From JBKJVQ01 sp046717125 (GTDB lineage: Bacteria; Pseudomonadota; Alphaproteobacteria; Rhizobiales; Methyloligellaceae): 13,492 bases of DNA. The stretch spans positions 1 through 13,492 of the forward strand of contig JBKJVQ010000032.1 of NCBI GenBank assembly GCA_046717125.1, given 5' to 3'. The notes below the pieces were generated by a model. The model was not told the DNA's origin, did no database searches, and saw only the letters and a list, made by a program, of their open reading frames with translations. This document shows positions 1-5,625 of the stretch, one piece after another; position 1 is the first letter of the stretch; every line of letters begins with the position of its first letter. Both the position numbers and the translations under genes were made by a program.

Positions 1-54
1 GTGATTGACTCCGCTCCCGACTTGGGCGTCCGTGTCCCAGGTCTTGCGAACGAC

Positions 55-60
55 GGAGGA
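55..60 (+). promoter_or_regulatory. Shine-Dalgarno site of the secreted acidic protein
   Basis: GGAGGA lies 4 nt before an ATG at 65 and 7 nt before a second ATG at 68. This places the start of the secreted protein here rather than at an upstream in-frame start at position 5. The chosen start also puts a signal peptide at the N-terminus. Confidence 0.7.
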
Positions 61-64
61 CGTC

Positions 65-769
65 ATGATGCGTGCGACCGCTCTACTTCTTCTTACGTCA
101 GTTGCAATTGTCGGCTTCGGGCCTTCCTCTTCAGAGGCGGGCGCGGGCACGGACGGTTCGCGCCAGATCGTTATCGAGGACAAGGACGCGAAGAAGGCCG
201 AACCCGCCGAGGAGAAAGTCAAGGACGAGCCCCCTGCCAAGGCCGAAGTCAGGAAAGAGATCGAGAAGGACGAAGCCGCGAAAGACGAGGACGAGGCTCC
301 CGCCAAGGCCGATGCGAAAGAGGAGGACGACGAGGCCGAGCCCGCCAAGAATGAGGACGAGCCAGCCGATATCATCGTCAAGGAAGACGAGAGGAAGCCC
401 GCCGAAATCATCGTCAAGGAAGAGGTGGGCAAGCCCGAGAAGGACAAGGAAGAAGTGATCATCAAGGAGGTGATCAAGGAAGAGCCGCCGCTCGTCGTTG
501 TGCTGCAGACCGAGCTCAAGCGCGTTGGCTGCTATCATGGCAAGGTCGACGGCGATTGGGGTCCCGGTTCCTCAGAGGCGCTCGCGGATTTCTACCATTA
601 CGGCAAGGTGAGCAGCTCGAAGTTCGACCCGACCCCGGATGCGCTGGCGCTGGTCAAGGGCAAGAAGGGCGTTGTCTGCCTCGCGCATGACCGGCCGCAG
701 GACGATTACGGCGAATATGACAGCGACGGCGGCTACGGCGGCGGTGGTGGATATAGCGACGGGTATTAG
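65..769 (+). CDS. Secreted Lys/Glu-rich protein with a C-terminal peptidoglycan-binding-like domain
   Basis: The 234-residue product begins with a signal peptide: hydrophobic residues 4-18, with likely cleavage near the SEA-G bond at 25. Residues 35-140 are almost entirely K, E, D, A and P, a low-complexity charged region that is probably disordered. It contains a tandem 12-residue repeat of the form PA(D/E)IIVKE at 100-123. Residues 146-180 (LQTELKRVGCYHGKVDGDWG and after) match the peptidoglycan_binding_1 fold: LQ..L...G.Y.G..DG.WG..S..AL..F. Cys156 and Cys205 could form a disulfide. The C-terminal tail is rich in Gly, Tyr and Asp. The start is ATG at 65, supported by the GGAGGA site; ATG at 68 is equally possible. 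I infer a periplasmic or envelope-associated protein that may contact the cell wall. No catalytic domain is visible. It converges on the MoeB-like gene and the two 3' ends overlap by 4 nt. Confidence 0.8.
   Translation: MMRATALLLLTSVAIVGFGPSSSEAGAGTDGSRQIVIEDKDAKKAEPAEEKVKDEPPAKAEVRKEIEKDEAAKDEDEAPAKADAKEEDDEAEPAKNEDEPADIIVKEDERKPAEIIVKEEVGKPEKDKEEVIIKEVIKEEPPLVVVLQTELKRVGCYHGKVDGDWGPGSSEALADFYHYGKVSSSKFDPTPDALALVKGKKGVVCLAHDRPQDDYGEYDSDGGYGGGGGYSDGY
362..433 (+). repeat. 36-nt tandem repeat inside the acidic linker
   Basis: Two adjacent 36-nt units encode PADIIVKEDERK and PAEIIVKEEVGK. They share a stretch including ATCATCGTCAAGGAAG. A looser third copy follows (EEVIIKEVIKEE). This is a coding repeat, probably expanded by slippage or unequal exchange. 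Confidence 0.7.
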
Positions 770-1605
770 GACGCCGCACTCACCGTTTCCTGGGTCTCGG
801 CCGTTGGCGCGAGACTGGAGATGGTCGGCGTCTCGCCGCTGAGAGGGTTCGCCGGATCCCAGGCGTAACGAATGGTCTCAAAGCGGCAGGCGCGCGCGTC
901 GAACACGAGCAGCCTGCCGACCAGTCCATCGCCGATGCCGAGCAGCTCCTTCAGCACTTCCAGCGCCTGAAGCGTGCCCATGACGCCCGCCACTGCGCCG
1001 AGTATGCCAGCCTCCGAGCAGGGTGCGACGACGCCGTGCTCGGGCGGTTCGGGGAACAGGCAGCGATAGGTCGGCCGCGGTATGCCGCTTGCGTCAGTCT
1101 CGAAACTGCGAAACGTCGTGAGCTGCCCGTCGAAAGGGCCGAGCGCTGCCGTCACCAGCGGGCGCTTTGCGAAATAGCAGGCGTCATTGGCGAGATAGCG
1201 CGTATCGAAATTGTCGGACCCATCGGCGACGATGTCGTATTCGCCGATGATCCCGACCGCATTGCGCCGGTCGAGCCGTGTCGCGTGCCGCCGGATCTGG
1301 ATGTCGGGGTTGAGCCGGTGCAGCGTATCGTCGGCGCTGTCGGTCTTGAGCCGGCCGATGTCGGGCGTGCCGTGCACGACCTGGCGCTGCAAATTGTCGA
1401 GGCTGACATGGTCGTCGTCGACCACGCCGATCAGGCCGACGCCGGCGGCGGCGAGATAGAGCAGGAGCGGCGAGCCGAGCCCGCCCGCGCCGATGACAAG
1501 CACGCGCGACTGCTTCAGCTTCTGCTGGCCGGGGCCGCCTACCTCCTTCAGCAGGAGGTGCCGCTTGTAGCGCTCTATTTCATCAGGGCTCAGCATTCCG
1601 ACCAT
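766..1605 (-). CDS. moeB: MoeB/ThiF/HesA-family sulfur-carrier adenylyltransferase
   Basis: The family adenylates the C-terminal glycine of a ubiquitin-like sulfur carrier (MoaD for molybdopterin, ThiS for thiamine). Numbering from ATG at 1605 (279 aa), the sequence shows the Rossmann nucleotide loop GAGGLGSP at 39-46, VDDDHVSLDNLQRQ with its Asp and Arg residues at 62-75, ADGSDNFDTRYLAND at 128-141, and APCSEAGILG at 195-204. The N-terminal LSPDEIERYKRHLLL is typical of bacterial MoeB. MoeB proteins usually bind zinc through two CxxC pairs. Here the first reads TYRC (one Cys lost) and the C-terminal pair is replaced by NPLSG, so zinc binding is doubtful. There is no C-terminal rhodanese domain. 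The start is uncertain: TTG 1611, ATG 1605 and ATG 1596 are all in frame and none has a strong Shine-Dalgarno site. It is last in the leftward block. MoeB is a family-level guess; ThiF or another carrier pathway is possible. Confidence 0.82.
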   Translation of the reverse strand: MVGMLSPDEIERYKRHLLLKEVGGPGQQKLKQSRVLVIGAGGLGSPLLLYLAAAGVGLIGVVDDDHVSLDNLQRQVVHGTPDIGRLKTDSADDTLHRLNPDIQIRRHATRLDRRNAVGIIGEYDIVADGSDNFDTRYLANDACYFAKRPLVTAALGPFDGQLTTFRSFETDASGIPRPTYRCLFPEPPEHGVVAPCSEAGILGAVAGVMGTLQALEVLKELLGIGDGLVGRLLVFDARACRFETIRYAWDPANPLSGETPTISSLAPTAETQETVSAAS

Positions 1606-1634
1606 CGCCAAGGTGATATATGCGACGTGGCCCT

Positions 1635-1652
1635 CCCCCGACTGATCGGGGG
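1635..1652. repeat. Hairpin-forming inverted repeat between moeB-like gene and dut
   Basis: CCCCCGA and TCGGGGG form 7-bp arms around a CTGA loop. No T-run follows on either strand, so it is not a standard Rho-independent terminator. It could still affect transcript 3' ends after dut. Confidence 0.5.
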
Positions 1653-1687
1653 GATTGACCGGGCCATCCCAGTGCTTTCATCGATGG

Positions 1688-1710
1688 GTCCCCGGGTCAA
1701 GCCGGGGGAC
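1688..1710. repeat. GC-rich palindromic repeat (REP-like)
   Basis: GTCCCC and GGGGAC arms flank an inner GGGTCAAGCCGG, giving an imperfect hairpin. The inner CCCGGGTCAAGCC resembles CCGGGACAAGCCC in the element inside coaBC at 2884-2904, so the two may be related copies of a dispersed alphaproteobacterial palindromic repeat. The family assignment is from memory and needs a genome-wide count. Confidence 0.5.
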
Positions 1711-1723
1711 GTAGCGCGTGGGT

Positions 1724-2176
1724 TTACGCCCATCCTGTGGAGCCGAACCCGCCCGAGCCGCGGCCGGTTTCGTCCAGCGACTCTACAATGTCGATGGCAG
1801 GTGTCTCGGCGCGCGCGACTACGAGCTGCGCGATGCGCATGCCGCGCGAGACCACGAAGGACTTTGCACCGTGATTGATCAGCAGCACGACGATCTCGCC
1901 GCGATAATCGGCGTCGATCGTGCCGGAGCTGTTGAGGACCGTCACGCCGTGGTCGCGTGCTAGGCCCGAGCGCGGGCGCACCTGGCCTTCGCAGCCGTTT
2001 GGGATGGCGATCGCGAGCCCTGTCGGGATCGCCGCGTAGCCGCCGGGCGCGATCGTCAGTGTCTCGCCATCGGGAACGGCGGCACGCAGGTCGAGCCCGG
2101 CGGCGTGTTGCGTCGCGCGGCCGAAATCCAGTCCTTCGCCATGTGGCAGGACGCGGACGCGCAGTGCCGAAGTCAT
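1724..2176 (-). CDS. dut: Deoxyuridine 5'-triphosphate nucleotidohydrolase (dUTPase)
   Basis: dUTPase hydrolyses dUTP to dUMP and pyrophosphate, which keeps uracil out of DNA and feeds dTMP synthesis. The 150-residue length is normal for the homotrimeric family. All five conserved motifs are present: I AGLDLRAA at 26-33, II RPRSGLA at 68-74, III GTIDADYRGE at 85-94 (Asp88 as likely catalytic base, Tyr91 for deoxyribose discrimination), IV RGMRIAQLV at 111-119, and V RGSGGFGSTG at 139-148. The enzyme therefore looks complete and active. Its ATG at 2176 overlaps the coaBC stop as ATGA, which implies cotranscription and translational coupling. The coaBC-dut pairing is common in Rhizobiales. Confidence 0.96.
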   Translation of the reverse strand: MTSALRVRVLPHGEGLDFGRATQHAAGLDLRAAVPDGETLTIAPGGYAAIPTGLAIAIPNGCEGQVRPRSGLARDHGVTVLNSSGTIDADYRGEIVVLLINHGAKSFVVSRGMRIAQLVVARAETPAIDIVESLDETGRGSGGFGSTGWA

Positions 2177-3474
2177 TCGGCGGCTTTCGCCGGGCGCACG
2201 AGCGTTTCAGCGGCGCGGGCGATCAGCCGGCGCGCCGTCTCCTCTTTCGACAAATCGGGCCAATCCTCGACGCCCGCAGAGGTCACAAGGTGGATGCGGT
2301 TGCGCGTCCCGCCCATGATACCGGACGCCTTGGAGACGTCGTTGGCAACCATCCAGTCCGCGCCCTTGGTCTTACGCTTGGCGACGGCGCTCTCGACGAC
2401 ATTGTCGGTCTCGGCGGCAAAGCCGATCAGGAGGCGCGGGCGCAATGGTCCGGCCTCCGCGAGCGATTTCAGGATGTCCGGGTTGCGCGCGAGGTCGAGC
2501 GTAGCGATCTCCTCGCCCGACTTTTTCCATTTGAGATCGCGTGGGGTCGCGGCGCGCCAGTCGGCCACCGCTGCGGCGCAGATTGCAATGTCGGCAGGCA
2601 GGGCGGTGCGAACGGCTTCCAGCATTTCCGCGGCAGTCTCGACGCGCACGACAGCGATACCGGCAGGCGGGGTTTCTCCAGACGGACCCAGTGTCAGCGT
2701 CACGCGCGCGCCCGCCTCGGCTGCAGCGCGGGCGATGGCGATGCCCTGCTTGCCGGACGACCGGTTGGCGATATAGCGCACCGGGTCGATCTTCTCGTGC
2801 GTCGGGCCGGCCGTAACGAGAACGTGGCATCCGGCGAGGGGACCATCGCGCAACTGCGCCGGTTCGGGCACGGAAGCCGTGTGTGACCGGGACAAGCCCG
2901 GCCATGACGACGCATTGCGGCTGGAATCCGAAACCGATGAGAGCGCCGCGTCGATCGCATCGAGGATCGCGGCCGGCTCGGACATGCGCCCAGGGCCGTA
3001 TTCGCCGCAGGCCATATCGCCCTCATCGGGACCGACGAACAGCACGCCATCTTCGCGAAGACGGGCCACGTTGCGTTTGGTCGCGGCGTGCTCCCACATG
3101 CGGACGTTCATCGCAGGCGCGACCAGCACGCGCTTGTCGGTCGCGAGCAGCACGGTCGAGGCGAGATCGTCGGCAAGCCCGGCGGCCATCTTCGCAAGAA
3201 GGTCGGCGGTGGCGGGCGCGACGACGACGAGGTCGGCCTGCCGCGAAAGCTGGATATGGCCGATCTCGGTCTCGTTTTTGAGGTCGAACAGATGCGTGAA
3301 GACCTGTTCGCCCGTGAGCGTGGCGAGGCTGAGCGGCGTGACGAACTCCGCGCCGGCGCGCGTCAGCACGGCGCGCACGCTCGCGCCGCGCTCCTTCAGC
3401 CGTCGCACCAGCACGAGCAATTTATATGCGGCGATGCCGCCGCCGACGATCAGGAGGATGCGGGCGTTATCCAT
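2173..3474 (-). CDS. coaBC: Bifunctional phosphopantothenoylcysteine decarboxylase / phosphopantothenate-cysteine ligase
   Basis: This cytosolic enzyme performs two consecutive steps of coenzyme A synthesis: ligation of cysteine to 4'-phosphopantothenate and FMN-dependent decarboxylation. The 433-residue product has the CoaC domain first: GGGIAAYK at 11-18, HIQLSR with catalytic His73, PAMNVRMW at 120-127, and ACGEYGPGRM with active Cys156. The CoaB domain follows: LVTAGPTHEKIDPVRYIANR at 219-238, AAAVADW at 300-306, the lysine stretch KWKK at 315-318, NPDIL at 331-335, and GFAAETDN at 351-358. Residues about 179-208 form an unusually long linker containing SSWPGLSRSHT, encoded by a palindromic repeat. 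The start is ATG at 3474. On its 5' side a TATAAG-like -10 occurs at about 3484-3490 on the minus strand without a convincing -35. The gene overlaps dut by 4 nt. Confidence 0.96.
   Translation of the reverse strand: MDNARILLIVGGGIAAYKLLVLVRRLKERGASVRAVLTRAGAEFVTPLSLATLTGEQVFTHLFDLKNETEIGHIQLSRQADLVVVAPATADLLAKMAAGLADDLASTVLLATDKRVLVAPAMNVRMWEHAATKRNVARLREDGVLFVGPDEGDMACGEYGPGRMSEPAAILDAIDAALSSVSDSSRNASSWPGLSRSHTASVPEPAQLRDGPLAGCHVLVTAGPTHEKIDPVRYIANRSSGKQGIAIARAAAEAGARVTLTLGPSGETPPAGIAVVRVETAAEMLEAVRTALPADIAICAAAVADWRAATPRDLKWKKSGEEIATLDLARNPDILKSLAEAGPLRPRLLIGFAAETDNVVESAVAKRKTKGADWMVANDVSKASGIMGGTRNRIHLVTSAGVEDWPDLSKEETARRLIARAAETLVRPAKAAE
2884..2904. repeat. Palindromic repeat inserted in frame in the coaBC linker
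   Basis: CCGGG (2887-2891) and CCCGG (2897-2901) arms surround ACAAG, with TG and CA extending the stem across one mismatch. Flanked by GTG and TGAC, this resembles the common Rhizobiales repeat around ATGGCCGGGCTTGTCCCGG. On the minus strand coaBC reads it as SSWPGLSRSHT. Another frame reads MAGLVPVTHGF, a peptide I recall as frequent in over-called ORFs from this repeat. Confidence 0.65.
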
Positions 3475-3551
3475 TGCGCTCTTATCTTATAGTCCGTCCG
3501 TGACCGGCATGGCAGGCCAGAAGCATTGGCGCCGGCTGGTGCCATTGCGGC

Positions 3552-4559
3552 TCACACGCCGTAGAAATCGCGGTACCAGGCGACGAACTTCATCACCCCC
3601 TCTTGGATCGGCGTCTTCGGCGAAAAGCCGGTATCGGCGGTCAGCCCCTCGATGTCGGCGAAGGTCTCCGCCACGTCGCCCGGCTGGGCAGGCAGAAAGC
3701 GTTTCTCGGCGACGCGTCCGCAGGCGCGTTCGATCACGGCGATATAGTCCATCAGATCGACCGATCTGTGGTTGCCGATATTGTAGATCCGGTAAGGCGC
3801 ATCGGAGCTGGCGGGGTCCGGGCAGTGGGCGTCCCACGAAGGATTCGGCGCGGGAATGAGGTCGAGAGTGCGGACCACGCCTTCCACAATGTCATCGATA
3901 TAGGTGAAATCGCGGGCGTGCTTGCCGTGATTGTAAACCTCGATCGGGCGGCCTTCGAGGATTGCGCTTGTGAAGGTGAAGAGCGACATGTCCGGGCGTC
4001 CCCACGGTCCGTAGACAGTGAAGAACCGCAGTCCGGTAACCGGCAGGCGGTAGAGGTGCGCATAAGTGTGCGCCATCAGCTCATTCGCCTTCTTGGTCGC
4101 GGCGTAAAGGCTGACCGGATGATCCACGGACTGGCCGACTGAGAAAGGCAGCGTCCGGTTCGCGCCGTAGACGGAGCTGGACGAGGCGAAGACGAGGTGC
4201 TCCACGCCGCTGCGGCGGCAACCTTCGAGGACGGTAAGGAAGCCTACAATGTTGGAGTCGATGTATGCCTCTGGATGTTCGAGCGCATAGCGTACGCCCG
4301 GTTGGCCTGCGAGATGGACCACGCGTTCGGGTCTGTGCTGCGCGAACAGTTCCGCAATCTTGGGCCGGTCGCACAGATCGGCGCGAATGAAGCTGAAGCC
4401 GTCGCGCCCCATGAGCTGGTCAAGCCGGGCCTGTTTCAGCGCCGGGTCGTAATAGGGATCGAGATTGTCGAGGCCGATCACCGTATCGCCGCGGCCAATC
4501 AGTTTCAGCGCGGTGTGAAAGCCGATAAAGCCGGCCGCGCCTGTGACGAGAATTTTCAT
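3552..4559 (-). CDS. UDP-glucuronate 4-epimerase-like NAD-dependent sugar-nucleotide epimerase
   Basis: Enzymes of this extended short-chain dehydrogenase family invert C4 of nucleotide sugars such as UDP-glucuronate, supplying UDP-galacturonate for lipopolysaccharide or capsule. The 335-residue length is typical. The sequence shows the NAD-binding GAAGFIG at 7-13, a DNLDPYYDP segment at 31-39, HLAGQPGVRYALEHP at 82-96, SSSSVYG at 126-132 (catalytic Ser region), the Tyr152-x3-Lys156 catalytic pair in SLYAATKKANE, and TVYGPWGRPDM at 181-191, which is characteristic of the UDP-glucuronate epimerase subgroup. The start at ATG 4559 aligns with the usual MKILVTG beginning. The reading frame stays open upstream to 4967, but that part overlaps the rpsT promoter and gene. 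There is no strong Shine-Dalgarno site. No other polysaccharide gene is in view, so its substrate is inferred from family motifs only. lpsL or capI would be candidate names. Confidence 0.88.
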   Translation of the reverse strand: MKILVTGAAGFIGFHTALKLIGRGDTVIGLDNLDPYYDPALKQARLDQLMGRDGFSFIRADLCDRPKIAELFAQHRPERVVHLAGQPGVRYALEHPEAYIDSNIVGFLTVLEGCRRSGVEHLVFASSSSVYGANRTLPFSVGQSVDHPVSLYAATKKANELMAHTYAHLYRLPVTGLRFFTVYGPWGRPDMSLFTFTSAILEGRPIEVYNHGKHARDFTYIDDIVEGVVRTLDLIPAPNPSWDAHCPDPASSDAPYRIYNIGNHRSVDLMDYIAVIERACGRVAEKRFLPAQPGDVAETFADIEGLTADTGFSPKTPIQEGVMKFVAWYRDFYGV

Positions 4560-4598
4560 GAATGAGAAACGCGGGGCGACCTGGAACCGGCCTGCGGT

Positions 4599-4627
4599 AT
4601 AATGGAGCCGTTCCATCGGCGCACCAA
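4599..4627 (-). promoter_or_regulatory. Possible promoter of the epimerase gene
   Basis: On the minus strand TTGGTG (4622-4627) and CATTAT (4599-4604) are separated by 17 nt and would start transcription about 30 nt before the epimerase ATG. The -35 is only a fair match, so this is tentative. Confidence 0.3.
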
Positions 4628-4662
4628 CTTTGAACGGCGCGGGAATGCGGCTTGCCGTCCGG

Positions 4663-4690
4663 TTGACGCTACGGCGGTGTCTGGCTATAC
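4663..4690 (+). promoter_or_regulatory. Sigma70-type promoter of rpsT
   Basis: TTGACG (4663-4668) is followed after 16 nt by CTATAC (4685-4690), close to the alphaproteobacterial housekeeping pattern CTTGAC-N17-CTATAT. Transcription would begin about 45 nt upstream of the rpsT start. Confidence 0.65.
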
Positions 4691-4743
4691 ACGCGCCTTC
4701 GCCGCGAAAGCGCGCGCAATTCCGCTTATCGCTTGAGGTACCT

Positions 4744-5016
4744 ATGGCCAACACAAAGTCGGCGAAGAAGGCCGCGCGTCGCACGCTGCGGCGTACGGAC
4801 ATCAACAAGGCACGGCGAAGCCGCCTGCGCTCGTTCGTCCGGAAGGCCGAGGAGGCTGCGGCCTCGGGCGACAAAGATGCCGCGCAGGCCGCGTTCCGCG
4901 AGGCGGAGCCGGTGATCATGCGGAGCGCGCAAAACGGCGTCCTGCATCGGAAAACGGCATCCCGCAAAGTTTCGCGACTGGCCGCCCGTATCGCCGCTAT
5001 CGGCGCGGCGCTGTAA
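4744..5016 (+). CDS. rpsT: 30S ribosomal protein S20
   Basis: S20 is a small primary-binding protein of the 30S subunit that binds 16S rRNA. The 90-residue, strongly basic protein begins MANTKSAKKAARRTLRRTDI, the recognised S20 start, and ends with the expected helical region HRKTASRKVSRLAARIAAI. A GAGG at 4735-4738 lies 5 nt before ATG 4744, fixing the start. The gene is monocistronic by appearance: its own promoter upstream and a strong Rho-independent terminator 28 nt after the stop. It is divergent from the epimerase. rpsT near dnaA is a common arrangement in alphaproteobacteria. Confidence 0.97.
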   Translation: MANTKSAKKAARRTLRRTDINKARRSRLRSFVRKAEEAAASGDKDAAQAAFREAEPVIMRSAQNGVLHRKTASRKVSRLAARIAAIGAAL

Positions 5017-5044
5017 GAATCACGCCCTGTTGCGGATTTACGAC

Positions 5045-5069
5045 AAGCCCGGCCGTGCCGGGCTTTTTT
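5045..5069 (+). terminator. Rho-independent terminator of rpsT
   Basis: AAGCCCGGC (5045-5053) pairs perfectly with GCCGGGCTT (5057-5065) around a CGT loop and runs into four further T residues. It ends the rpsT transcript and insulates the region upstream of dnaA. Confidence 0.92.
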
Positions 5070-5136
5070 GTTGCTGGCCCAATTGAGTCAATTTGGTGAC
5101 GATTCAATTCGTTACCGCGGCCCTATTGCGCGTCGG

Positions 5137-5152
5137 CCGGATAAATATCCGG
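5137..5152. repeat. AT-centred dyad CCGGATA-AA-TATCCGG
   Basis: Two perfect 7-bp arms flank AA. It sits in the intergenic region, with a GACTC methylation site 6 nt after it. It could be a protein-binding site; no known family is recognised. Confidence 0.6.
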
Positions 5153-5362
5153 TTGGGGACTCGCTCGGCCGCAAAAAAATGTTTCCCCGTTCCGTGAAGC
5201 CCGAGGCTCGCTGAAAGCAATCGGCAGCGTTTCCTGAAGGCGCGAATCTATCTTGATTCTGAGACCCTTGCGCCCGCGCCGCAGGCTTCGTCGATCCCAT
5301 TATCGCCAGCGCGGACAAGGGTTTTCGAACCCCCGCACCGGCATCTTGGATGTTAACCCGGC

Positions 5363-5391
5363 TTGATTGCATCGGGGTCGCTGTGTATAGT
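5363..5391 (+). promoter_or_regulatory. Sigma70-type promoter of the rhodanese-dnaA unit
   Basis: TTGATT (5363-5368) and TATAGT (5386-5391) are separated by exactly 17 nt. The -10 overlaps TGTGTATAG (5382-5390), one mismatch from the DnaA-box consensus on the minus strand, so DnaA could repress its own promoter. GGATGT (5348-5353) and ACATCC (5395-5400) flank it. Predicted start near 5398 leaves a leader of more than 200 nt. Confidence 0.55.
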
Positions 5392-5489
5392 CCGACATCC
5401 GAACGGGGCTGACCCCCTCCTCGCAAATAGTGACCTGAGTGCTTGCTGGCCTTGCCAAGCATCGGTTGCGTGCGCGTCTGTGTCCGGGG

Positions 5490-5498
5490 TGGGGATAA
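5490..5498 (-). promoter_or_regulatory. Near-consensus DnaA box
   Basis: The minus strand reads TTATCCCCA, one mismatch from TTATNCACA. It is 24 nt from a consensus box, which raises its plausibility. Confidence 0.35.
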
Positions 5499-5522
5499 AC
5501 TGTGTACGCGTAGAGCAAAAGC

Positions 5523-5531
5523 TGTGAATAA
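5523..5531 (-). promoter_or_regulatory. Consensus DnaA box
   Basis: The minus strand reads TTATTCACA, a perfect match to the DnaA-box consensus TTATNCACA. It lies in the leader between the predicted promoter and the rhodanese gene, about 540 bp upstream of dnaA. Confidence 0.6.
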
Positions 5532-5549
5532 GTGCCGTGTGACTGCGTC

Positions 5550-5569
5550 TGTGGAATGAGAGTTCCACA
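5550..5569. repeat. Inverted repeat TGTGGAA-N6-TTCCACA
   Basis: Perfect 7-bp arms around TGAGAG, located about 55 nt before the rhodanese start and close to the DnaA box. It could be an operator for a dimeric regulator or a leader hairpin. Confidence 0.6.
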
Positions 5570-5613
5570 AGCGCATCGTTGCGACTTGGCAACTACTCAC
5601 CGCACTCGTGTGT

Positions 5614-5618
5614 GAGGA
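5614..5618 (+). promoter_or_regulatory. Shine-Dalgarno site deciding the rhodanese start
   Basis: GAGGA lies 7 nt before TTG 5626, while the upstream in-frame GTG at 5608 has no Shine-Dalgarno site. This favours the TTG start. Confidence 0.55.
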
Positions 5619-5625
5619 TCTGAAC

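Larger units (their letters stand above)
5017..5625. other. Non-coding region upstream of rhodanese-dnaA; candidate dnaA control or origin region
   Basis: About 600 bp without a convincing gene. Beyond the rpsT terminator it holds six GANTC sites (5017, 5085, 5101, 5158, 5244, 5255), two GANTCAATT direct repeats (5085-5093, 5101-5109), dyads at 5081-5093, 5137-5152, 5311-5336 and 5550-5569, a sigma70-like promoter at 5363-5391, and DnaA-box-like sequences at 5382-5390, 5490-5498 and 5523-5531. In alphaproteobacteria GANTC is methylated by CcrM and often marks origin and cell-cycle promoters. Open minus-strand frames across it lack a Shine-Dalgarno site, family resemblance or sensible codon use. 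Whether this is oriC or only the dnaA regulatory region cannot be decided from the sequence alone. Confidence 0.55.

Noticed and set aside
2372..2905. Minus-strand frame beginning MAGLVPVTHGF within coaBC
   Set aside because: The start is the out-of-frame reading of the palindromic repeat, a familiar source of false gene calls; the coaBC frame is clear.
4560..4967. N-terminal extension of the epimerase frame across rpsT
   Set aside because: It overlaps rpsT and its promoter on the other strand; the Rossmann start MKILVTG fits ATG 4559.
5311..5360. tRNA-like T-arm (GGGTTTTCGAACCCCC)
   Set aside because: No acceptor, D or anticodon stems could be assembled around it; it is just a hairpin.
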